Source: Amphirosellinia nigrospora (Eukaryota > Ascomycota > Sordariomycetes > Xylariales > Xylariaceae). From it: a stretch of 64,000 nt of DNA. Both the position numbers and the translations under genes were made by a program. The stretch is taken from contig SCHM01000007.1 of the NCBI GenBank assembly GCA_004123355.1, positions 558,001 through 622,000 on the forward strand. Direction: 5' to 3'. The notes beneath the pieces were generated by a model, which was not told where the DNA came from, searched no databases, and worked only from the letters and a program-made list of their open reading frames with translations. Shown one piece after another: positions 55,386-64,000 of this stretch; the stretch's first letter is position 1; the number at the start of each line of letters is the position of its first letter.

Positions 55386-55796
55386 CCAAGCACAGCGGCC
55401 CCGGTTACACGCGTTAGCTCACCGAACCCGCCCGAAAAACGGGCCAGGGCTGACACGGCGGGAACACTGCACCCATCGGAAGAGGATACACGGAGACGCG
55501 AGTTGACGCTACGCTTGCGATGCCTCGAAAGGGAGGAGGCCGAAGAAGAACTGCAGGCGAAAGGCAGCCGCAGGCCGAACGCCCAGGTGGACCAGCAAGC
55601 ACTGATTGTGCTAGGGTTCGAGTTCCAAGAGATCCGTGAGTACCCTTTTATCGTAACGGGGACAACGAAGAAGCTCCCCGGCGTCGAACGGAAATATATC
55701 CTGGCAATATATAAAAACAAGTTGGATCCGATGAACCTGATTAAACTGCGAGTGGGTGGCTTCTTTCGGCCCATAGCTCTGCGCTATGTGGCGTAA
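55353..55796 (+). CDS. Uncharacterised coiled-coil ORF adjoining repeat B
   Basis: The 147-codon open frame lacks a good ATG; it enters from the end of repeat B. It contains a basic-acidic stretch EKRARADTAGTLHPSEEDTR, a Glu/Arg-rich coiled coil LRCLEREEAEEELQAKG, then EIREYPFIVTGTTKKLPG and ILAIYKNKLDPMNLIKLR. GC is higher and codon use is more biased than in the surrounding relics. The second half has the feel of a conserved domain, but I cannot name it. It may be an exon of a gene whose start was replaced by the repeat, or a protein encoded by the repeat family. Confidence 0.45.
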   Translation: MLGATEYFIVIPSTAAPVTRVSSPNPPEKRARADTAGTLHPSEEDTRRRELTLRLRCLEREEAEEELQAKGSRRPNAQVDQQALIVLGFEFQEIREYPFIVTGTTKKLPGVERKYILAIYKNKLDPMNLIKLRVGGFFRPIALRYVA

Positions 55797-56290
55797 TATT
55801 GAAGAGCCGGATACGACTCGCCGCAAACTGGATTACTGCCCGAATTTCGTATATTGTCGCTAGGTCGAAAATCAGGCGGGCAAACTCATTCATCGATCGC
55901 ACTACGTGGAGATGCTGTTCGAACAGATGCCCGTAAATCGCTACATATGTTGTAAAGCAATACGCCCAAAGGCTAATATCCGAGCCATACGACTCCGTTT
56001 TTGCTGTCGGGGCGACCATCGATACCTGGCCGGTCGTCTGGTTCGGGTGGAGTTGAGACGTCGTTGTTGATATATAAGCCAGTCGTGGGAATCGACATTC
56101 TTTTCGCCCTGGACTCAAAAAGGGTCGAAAACGCTTCGCCAGAGCCGCTCGTTCGACGCGGGAAAACGTGCGGCGGACGGTGGGAGGCCGAATGCATTCT
56201 ATAAGAACTAGATGACACGGCTCGACATCTATTGGACGTCACCAGCGGCTTCTCGAAGGGTATGAATCTCCACACGCTCTCTACCATTTC
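55797..56290 (-). CDS. Uncharacterised minus-strand fragment
   Basis: Minus frames read EAFSTLFESRAKRMSIPTTG and, in a second frame (56118-55741), DISLWAYCFTTYVAIYGHLF then EFARLIFDLATIYEIRAVIQ. The second part resembles helical segments of repeat-associated fungal proteins (W-x-x-a-F-x-x-Y). The frames overlap near 55990, so there is a shift or an intron. Not recognised. Confidence 0.3.
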
Positions 56291-56880
56291 CCAAGGAGAG
56301 ATCCGAGAAATGCCTATGCCCTTATTAGCCGACTACATCTCTCTTTTTGGAAAGGATTTCATCAAATATCCGACCCTGTCTCCCAGACTGGACGACGAAC
56401 ATTGAACTGCAGGGTCCACTGTCTGATATCGAGTTTGATTCGAAACACCATGGCCCGAACAACATAGCAGATCCGGCCAAGCACGCGCCCAGCTTGGAGG
56501 GGTCGCGACGCTCTCATCCGTTAGGTGCGAGCTAGCATTATGGCAACACCTTTTCCCAGATCCATCGGCATCGACCAGCGAGCTACATACGTGGCTGATC
56601 GATCAACTTGGCTGTGGAGGCGTGTTATGCTTGGTCTCTGAAGATCTCGGCCACAAGAGAATCGAACTAGGCAAGTGCATCTATCGCCTGGTCACGTTTC
56701 TTGTAGAGCCTTTGTTCCTTTCAAGAATTCTATGGCAAGATCAATGCAGTCGTCGCCGATGCGTACATGACACTCGACCTGCAAGATCAGAACCTTTCCT
56801 ACGAATTACTCGGTTCGAGCACAAAGGCAATAGCTCTACCAGCTGACGCACTTCATATCCTTAACTCTCTCTCGAGTTTA
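56283..56880 (+). pseudogene. Unrecognised relic gene, plus strand
   Basis: One frame runs ISQGEIREMPMPLLADYISL, three stops near 56405-56440, then LWQHLFPDPSASTSELHTWL, IDQLGCGGVLCLVSEDLGHK and CIYRLVTFLVEPL. After a shift near 56735 it continues EFYGKINAVVADAYMTLDLQ to HFLRCAEGHS and a TAG. Composition and continuity indicate a former gene of about 200 codons. No family recognised. Confidence 0.35.
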
Positions 56881-56889
56881 CAAGCACAT

Positions 56890-57584
56890 TTCCTGCGCTG
56901 TGCAGAAGGGCATAGCTAGATAGCTAATACGGTCATTCGGAATGTCTAACAGCGACAAAAGCAATGGATTGTTAGCACCCTCGTACAGAAAAGTACACAG
57001 GCCATCAACTAGGTTATAATCTTAGAGAAGCACCAAACGGACCTTCTCGTTAAGCGTGCAGATTGTGTAAACCTCACTAGCCTCGAGCCTGATACGACCG
57101 GGAATACTGACCTACTTCTCCGCCGAGGGCTTAAGAATGATTTATTCTTGACGAATTAGCAGATCCAACTGGCACGTCTTGCGCCCACTCTGGTGAGCCG
57201 TCGATTGATCCTTATTGATCAACAAGATGCCTGCCTCCAACGCGAAGCTGGAGACGATGGCCATGCCTCTCTGTTCAATACAGTTCCTGTGTCTGTGAAA
57301 ACCGTGCCGCGGGCCAACTTGGCTCCATTGCAGGGGCAGAGGCGTGATAACCTCTCTGCACCATTTCATAACTTAAAGCGGCCGGGCAGCTCTGCCGAAA
57401 GTTGTCCAGCATTAGTACAATTGATAAATCCGAATAGCATATTCTTTTCCAATTGGATTATAGGCGCCTCCGCCATTCTTGGTGCCGCCATAAATCTTTT
57501 CTTCGGCGGCGGCGGCGGCGGCAAAATGTGTCGACCCACATTCTGTCGAAACTTCTTCGCGGTCACAAGCAACTCGACATGCAA
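56890..57584. other. Weakly coding stretch with a CGG microsatellite
   Basis: A plus-strand ORF at 57193-57645 (150 codons) contains one hydrophobic segment (NWIIGASAILGAAINLFF, 57450-57505) followed by six GGC codons giving poly-Gly. The frame changes into the coiled-coil ORF downstream. No other motif. Confidence 0.3.
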
Positions 57585-58238
57585 CATACTCAGTCTCCAA
57601 CACCTACCGCGGCAAACCCACAGCAAACGAGCAGTAAGCGATTGATCCCTAATGTCGAACCTGAGAAACACTTAACCAATAACCTCTTCGATGGGGTTTT
57701 CGGAAAGCCCTCGACGCCTTCGGAGATGACACGCTCTAAGAGGATCAGACTGGAGAGCAGCGACATGGAAGAGTTTAAAACCTGCCAACAGGAGCACCAA
57801 CATCGACTGGAGTCGATCAACCAAAAATGCACGTCCATCGGAGATAGACCAAACGAGCTACAACTACGGTTTACGACGTCTCCAGACGCCGTAAATACCT
57901 TGCGCTCCGCGTTAGGAGACCTTGAGAAGGGGGTCTAAGGGCTTCGGAAGGAGGTAGCTACCTTTTCTCGCACACTTCTTCAAACCATTCAAGCAGTCTC
58001 TAACTTTAGCCAGCAATTGGATAATGCACTCAGACCTGAGATCCAAGGATCGAAGGCTGAGCTTACGGCCGAGATCTACAAAGCTGAGTCGGCGTTGATA
58101 GTTGAGGTACGCGACGAAACAGTCGGTCTGATTGCGGGAATGAAGTCTGAGTTAAAGGCGGAGATACAAGAAGCTCTCAAGCCATTAAAGGCGAAACTGC
58201 TAGAAAACACGACGCCAGATGTCGGACAAGACGGCTAA
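57585..58238 (+). CDS. Hypothetical coiled-coil protein with one internal stop
   Basis: The frame runs through SPTPTAANPQQTSSKRLIPN and a nuclear-type MTRSKRIRLESSDMEEF. It then has long heptad helices (HQHRLESINQKC, SALGDLEKGV), one TAA at 57936-57938, and GLRKEVATFSRTLLQTIQAV to VRDETVGLIAGMKSELKAEI, ending TAA at about 58236. The heptads continue in phase across the stop, so this was one protein. It is probably a structural or DNA-associated factor. No family recognised. Confidence 0.45.
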
Positions 58239-59323
58239 CTAGCACACGTATATCCTTGCCCGACTAGCTGTAGCCAGCAGGAATACGAGTCACAGCTCCT
58301 CCATGCCACTTATCTCTATGTCATCGAATTCAACGGGGGCGATGGCTTCAGACCTGATGGAAAAACAATGGATATTGTAGTCGGCGGTATCCCTAACTCG
58401 ACTCAGAACATGTGATTGAGGCACTTAAACATGTTCTATGTTGACATACGAGCGCCCCATGGCTATCCAGCATGCTTCTCTAACTATAGAGTTTTCCCCG
58501 TCATCTAACTCAACCATCTGAGCTTCTGGCCTGCACAGCTAGCTCTAAGACCCTCATAGTTGTTCGATTAGTGAGGGATGTCTTACGACAGGGGTAGTTT
58601 TGAGTAGTAGTCGGAGAATTTTCATGCTTCTTTTTAGGTTCGAAACCTAAACAGAAGTAATGCTTATAACAAACAGCGTACTTGTGCGAAGATGAAAGCA
58701 CAATAACCAAAGCTAGAGTGGTGCTCATACTCCTCAATGCATACGTTCAAAGTTACTCCTCGCGTGTTCTATTAAGTGAATAGATGTAGGGGGTATATAC
58801 CTCGACGTGTCGGCTTATGTAAGAGATGGAAGTAAACAAGCTATCTGGAATTGAAAAGTACGCTGATATTAGTATGAACCATGCGAAGCGATTCCGAAAA
58901 AGATATATTTGCAAAGTGTTTTATTGATACGAATAGCGTTATCACCTAGTAGCTCGTTTTTCAAAAAGATAATTACCAGCGAAAGTAGAAGGTCTAAGCA
59001 GAAAATCTTAGTTATGATATAAGAATTGATGATAAACTGTATTGAGAACATGTTGTAGGGCTCTCCGGTCTGGCACTTATTATCCGACTTCAATATGGCT
59101 AGAGGTGTACAGCGTCGAGATCACAATATAGGGCTTAGTCACTCAGCTTAGCAGACCCGAAGAAGAGAATCCAAGTGCCTTAGTTAAAGCTGTATACTAG
59201 AATGTTGTCTAGGTAGACTTGCGGTTAGACACGCACGATAGGCACCACTATTAGCGAGGCATATTCTTATGGATAACGAACTTTCTGCACGAGATGCAAT
59301 TAACGTAATAGAACAACTCATTT
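58239..59323. other. AT-rich intergenic region
   Basis: No supported gene. A 74-codon minus ORF at 59093-58869 is hydrophobic and lies in AT-rich sequence, so it is probably chance. A small perfect palindrome TTAGGTTCGAAACCTAA lies near 58635. Confidence 0.4.
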
Positions 59324-59460
59324 TTATTCTGGCGCCGAGCTTTTTAACTGATTAATTTCGGCTTCCAATTTTTTATAAGATCCCGCCACGTAATGAATAA
59401 TTAATAGTGAGACAGCAACTTGTACCCGTGCATCCTCAACGGCTATTTCTAGTGTCTTAA

Positions 59461-62037
59461 CTATATTTTTTTCCCTCTTATAGGCGTACCGTCTGCGGCA
59501 GACCTTTTGTCCTGGGTTTCGCTTCGCATTGGCGACAGCTTCAGCGCAAGGGACATATTGGCGTCGAGAGTTGCAATGTTGTTTTTGACGCATTCTATAG
59601 ATGAATCAAACTTCTCGATGTGATCACTAGTAAGTCCTGTACTGCTTACAACTTGCTTCATCTTACTATTAGTGTGAAAATCCCCATCGATAGTCGTCAC
59701 CATTTGGCTTAGATCCCGAACTGTGGATGCACATAGTTCCAACACTTCGTTTTTGTGGCTATAAATCCGTTCGATGTTCCGTTGATGACGATACTCGGCA
59801 AGCGACGCTCTTGCATGTACTAGACATTCAAAGTTCTTGCTATGGGTAGCGTAGAGCCGGGCGAGGCCGGCGGCTGCTGCCGTTAAGTCAAGCATCATGT
59901 GCAAATGCCTTAGCACTGTGTTTCCAGCAGGTGTGGAGAGATTCTTAGTTATCGTCGTCGTTAACGTCCAATTATTGACACTGCATATCGTACCCTTCTT
60001 GCTACCTGATCGACTGCCCGAATCGCGATCGGGAAATTCACGCCGTAGCAAGGCGCGCATCAATGTTTGCTCTAGATCATCGTTTAAGAAGTCGTATAGA
60101 CTAGTCGGGACTACAGATGGCGCAGTCAAGAAACGAGCAGCTAAAAAAGACCGTACCCGGCGTGAGGAAGTAGGCATGATGGAACTGTCAAGGGGGATGT
60201 TGATATCGTCTGGGCTCTGGAGGTCGGGAATGACCAAGGCAGCGCTGACAATATGGTGTGCAGTAGCTATAACACATATTCCGCCATCAAATGCGTTATC
60301 CTGCTGCAGCTGGGGACAAGGGGCTATGATCGGCTGGTTTGGCATGTCGGAATCTGACGGACGTTTGTGGCCATAGAACCGACCTATAAAGATGCGTAGG
60401 CGTTCACCGGCTTGGACAAGAAGTGTTGAATCTTGTGATTTTTGTTTCGAATCATAGCAAATGAGCTTGCCGTGAGCACTGTCCCAATAGAAGAGGACCC
60501 AGTGATCCGTCCAACTAATGGGAATCAATAGGCGTTCAGGCAGACCAGGATGAAGTCGAGTATACCGCCGTGCTAGTTTGTCGATCGCTACCTCAGAGCC
60601 TGAGCACCCCACTATCTTGGCAGCAAGGAGTGAAGGAACGAGAGCAAATGAAGATTGAACTCGAGGGTCAGTTACTAGCTGGTGTATCGCCAAGTCGACG
60701 GCGTCCTCATTTAGCCGTTCACCAGGCTTCAGGCTTTCTATGGCCTGGTTCAGCAATCTTAGTTCAAGTCTCGGGGTCTGTAGCGACGGAGTAGGAATGG
60801 CGCCATCGCTACTCTTCTTATTATGATATTCTCCGGCTATTGCCATTCCATCTGATAGAAGTGCTTTAGGTCCCAGCCTAGGACCCTCAGTGCCGACCTT
60901 TTGCCCTGCTGGTTGGGAGAGTTGCTCGTCATCACTGTTATCATCCAGGGATCGGCGTGACGAAAATTTCCTTTTTCTCTTCACGGAGCTAAGTTGGGTA
61001 TCTGGATCGAGATCTCTGTGACTACTATGATCGCCGTTGGAAGGTTGAGGCCATCCAATTGGCGATAAACCCTCAGCATCATATTCACTTAGGTGGCCAA
61101 GGTCATTACTATCATCGCTGTCTCCATCGGTTTCTAGTACCTGGATCGACTTGGGGTGAGAATATTCGGGGGACGACAATGACGCTCTGCCCTCAGCATT
61201 AGGTTCGGCTGCGGGTGTGGGTTCTGGGGAGCGGGTTACGCGGCGGCGTGTTATCGTGGACGGTGTCCAATCCTCTTTGTTATGTTGCCCTGTTGTGCCA
61301 CTACCTCGCCCTGTCTCCGAGAGAATTTCGTCAGCGTCGATAGTCGATTGTCGAGCCTGATCTTCTCTCGCGAGGACCTTGACCGCCTCTTTTACATGTC
61401 TAAGCTGGTAACAGAAAAGTTCGCCAGGTCGCCACGGGGCAGCCAGGTTAGAAGCAAGTCGTTCCTTCTCCAGCTTACGCAAAAGGTCTGCTGTCACATC
61501 GGATGGCAGGACCAGATCTCGGGGGAGCTTTCGGTTCGGACCTGGCCGCGGCGTGAGATCGACCGGGTTAGGGTACCATTTCAACGCTGTGAGCAGATGC
61601 TTTTTCGACTCTTTCGAGTGCTCTATATTGTAGCCGAGCAAAAAGCGGCCAATCCCAGGCGAGAACCCTAAGGCGGCACAGATGCGGCTGTACTGAGCAC
61701 ATACTTGCTGATCGGGTTGCTTCGGAGTCGTAGTCGAGGTAGGATGAGGGGTAGGTGTGAAAAAACATGGGATTTTGCTCAGGAAGTCGACAGCCTTGCG
61801 CATGGGATTATCTTTCTGATTTAGGTGCTTCTCGTCGAGCTCGGCTATTGTCTCGAAGACCCAGACGTTGAAGGAGTCAGCATGATGTGTGGCGTGAAAT
61901 GATTGCTCAAGTAGACTCTAGCTACTCGTGGCCACCTTCGCCTCGTTATCTACACTGGCCATAGCACCAAGAAAACACTCCAGGTCTTTAGCCAGACCAT
62001 CGGAGGTGGTTTGGCGGGTAGAGTTAGCGAGGGACAT
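59461..62037 (-). CDS. Ulp1-like (C48 peptidase fold) protein with Gly at the catalytic Cys position
   Basis: The minus-strand ORF from 61803 has 780 codons without a break. The N-terminal region contains WVFETIAELDEKHLN and FLSKIPCFF, followed by a long disordered, acidic middle with KRKRKFSSRRS. The protease-like domain covers residues about 355-530 (LNEDAVDLAIHQLV, WTDHWVLFYWDSAHGKLICY, LQQDNAFDGGICVIATAHHI). In Ulp1/SENP enzymes His (HW), Asp (YD) and Cys (DCG) cleave SUMO. Here His and Asp are present, but DCG reads DGG (codon GGC, one T-to-G change), with a Cys three residues later. A matching start lies further upstream: ATG 62037 (MSLANSTRQ) in the same frame, separated by a TAG at 61918-61920 where CAG may have stood. 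A 46-codon coiled coil follows in the -1 frame beyond an A7 run at the stop (59593-59324). It is either intact from 61803 or lightly damaged. Confidence 0.7.
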
Positions 62038-62139
62038 AGTGGCTGTAGTAGTGTTGTTCTTGTTATTAAATTTGGAGTGACTGGCCGGCTGCGAGCGAAG
62101 GAAGAAAGGTGCGTCTCTTGGGTCGGATACAGCCAAGCG

Positions 62140-64000
62140 CCTGAATGCGGGGACTCTGTAAGTACAGCAGGTGCTGCGTTCTGAGGTTGCTCAGGGAGCG
62201 ACAAAAGTCCGCTCTCGACCCAGGCCACTCAATAGGGTAAGGGGCGACGTGGTCGACTTCTGGGGAAGAGAATCCGAAAGGCCTGCGCCATGCGAGTGCC
62301 ACAGGCCGCACGGTAGGATGGGGGCTTAAGTGGGGTTTGATCTTACGAGAGCGCAATGATGAACCGATTGATGAATTGAAGACTGCTCTGGCTGGGTTAT
62401 GTGTTTCTGATAACTCCAACCTCGATTCGTGGAGGCTGGGGATCTGAGTGAACAAGTTCGAGCCGACTTCAAATGCGGCAGGGAAAATGTAACGGATCAT
62501 CTGTATTGTGTATCGATGGCTGATCCAGATGGGGCGGGTCCGTTGAATAGATAGTGAGGTCGGCCAACAATTGGATTGTCTCGTTGGATTTAATGGACGG
62601 GCAGGACGACAAGAGCGAACTAGAGGTACCCCTGTTGGTGACGTATCAGAGATGTGACGAGTTCAACGTTTGATCGGATAAGTAGAAGCCTGATAGTTGC
62701 AAAACCTTGCTTACAATGATATTATTTGCCAAAAGAGGAGCAGATGCTGAAATTTTAACAGATGCGCCCGGTTATTAGAGTGGTTATCACATGACTACCC
62801 GCATAGACCTATACCCACACCCTCTACTACATACATAAAAAGTCAGCGACAGGCATGTACCTAGGTATGTGGGTGGGGTCCATACGTGGAGCAGATGGTG
62901 GGCCGAGGTCCTGTATGGATCTGTAGAGGCCGTAGAAGTGTTGGAGACTGAGAGGTAGTATTGTAGAGTAAGGCCTCAGCTTCGCTAACTGAGGACCCCC
63001 GATGCCGACTCAACGACACCTGAACCGTTCTCACGGTCGAAAATATTGCTTCGATCGAGATATGGTCATCTGACCAGGCGACGAGTCACCCTCTCTGACT
63101 CGAACAAAGGGGAATTCAGTTGTTCTCGGAGACAGAGGAAGAAACAGAGACGCGAAGAAGACTTGGCGAATCAAAAAAAAAAGCGTTGTCTGGAAAAAGG
63201 GTCTGGCTCTACAACACTGAAAGAAAAGTAAGCAAAGGAAGATTGAATATTGAGTTGCAGAAGTGATAGAGGTCTTGAGCCTAGGTGTGATGGATCTTGG
63301 GCTTGAGAGGGCAGAAAATGTGATGTGGATTGGATGGAGAACTGCAGGTGGGCGAAGCCCATATAGCCTATCTACTTGGGTGGGTACGTGGGCCTCAGCC
63401 ACACAGCCACATTATCACGCCACAATATTGATTACGGTTATGGTACGATTTTGAGTGCTTTTTTGGCCCACCTACTCTAGCTACCTCCTACGGGTAGGTA
63501 GTTACGCTTCACACACTCAAAGAGACAAGGCTCCAGCATATGTGGTATATTGCATATAAAATCTACAGATAAAGTAGGAAGGAAGGATGGTCTAAGTCTA
63601 CGTTACAAGCAGCTGCTTAAATACTCGCGTGGGGCAGCTGCATTCACTGCCAGTGCCTGCCTTCATTCACTGCAACTGCATTCACTGCAAGTGGCAGTTA
63701 CTGCAAGTGGAGATTACGGGTGCTGTGGCTAGTGGGGCACAGCCACCAGAGCCTGCAGATCCGTAACCCGGGTCCTAATTCAAAAACACTGCTTTTTAAC
63801 GCGCACGTTATATTCGACGAACATAATAACCTAGTTATAAGCAAAAGCAGAGAAAGCAGCACCGAGGGCGCGGGTACGTAGGCGTAGGCGTAGGCGCGGG
63901 TGTTGGCGCGGGTATGTATTGACGCGCAGGCTGTTGTGTGTGGTGTTAAGCGCGACGTGGCTGGGCTAGTGTAGCTGGAATATGTCAGAGATGTGTGTCG
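62140..64000. other. Non-coding right end with short repeats
   Basis: Upstream of the Ulp1-like gene; a minus ORF at 62500-62066 is probably not coding. There is an A-rich stretch at 63170-63182, a CTACC/GGTAGG inverted pair near 63470-63500, a small tandem array of CATTCACTGCAAGTGG words at 63635-63715, and GTAGGC/GCGGGT repeats at 63870-63920. No gene supported. Confidence 0.4.

Noticed and set aside
62066-62500. 144-codon minus ORF upstream of the Ulp1-like gene
   Set aside because: Composition is not protein-like, the frame overlaps the better-supported start at 62037, and no motif is seen.

Overview
The window looks like a gene-poor, repeat-rich accessory region from a filamentous ascomycete (Pezizomycotina). 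The evidence is short introns of about 45-95 nt with GTAAGT/GTACGT donors, two NACHT-ankyrin NLR genes, a reducing polyketide synthase relic beside a P450 relic, Tad-like LINE and Ty3/Gypsy remains, and many host genes broken by TGG-to-TAG/TGA or CAG-to-TAG changes. Those changes fit repeat-induced point mutation (RIP). No rRNA, tRNA, CRISPR array or bacterial-style operon was found.

Layout. 0-3.3 kb: a SUMO-like gene with a frameshift, an ABC-transporter NBD relic and an F-box-like fragment. 3.4-9.3 kb (minus): a broken NLR with the order esterase (SesB-like), NACHT, alternating helical repeats, ankyrins, ZZ finger; its P-loop lysine is replaced by Glu. 10-11.65 kb: AT-rich minisatellites and palindrome-rich repeat copy A. 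11.8-14.7 kb (minus): a second NLR (fungal N-terminal domain, NACHT, ankyrins). 15-18.3 kb: a strong palindrome, tandem repeats and a LINE (ORF1 plus endonuclease). 22-26.1 kb: a DUF3433-type membrane protein. 26.5-27.1 kb: an FtsJ-like methyltransferase relic. 27.6-29.1 kb: a LINE reverse-transcriptase piece joined to a truncated host gene. 29.5-36.4 kb: a young-looking but broken Ty3/Gypsy element. 36.5-36.9 kb: a MITE. 36.9-41 kb: small relics and a solo LTR. 41.4-45.2 kb (minus): an SNF2-type helicase. 46.8-49 kb: two solo LTR-like units and a second copy of a Myb-like relic. 49.1-53.4 kb: the C-terminal half of a reducing PKS. 53.8-54.9 kb (minus): a P450. 54.9-55.4 kb: palindrome-rich repeat copy B. 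55.4-58.2 kb: uncharacterised ORFs. 59.3-62.0 kb (minus): a long Ulp1-like (C48) protein with Gly where the catalytic Cys is expected. The last 2 kb is non-coding and repeat-bearing.

The main candidate for something new is the pair of palindrome-rich repeats A (about 10.88-11.65 kb, minus) and B (about 54.88-55.39 kb, plus). They face opposite ways with their hairpin ends outward, so they bracket about 44 kb like long terminal inverted repeats. They may be two unrelated insertions of one family, or the ends of a very large element. The window alone cannot decide.

Most genes here are decaying. The best-preserved reading frames are the 780-codon Ulp1-like ORF and the 777-codon DUF3433 C-terminal half. 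All function calls come from motif recognition by eye, without database searches.
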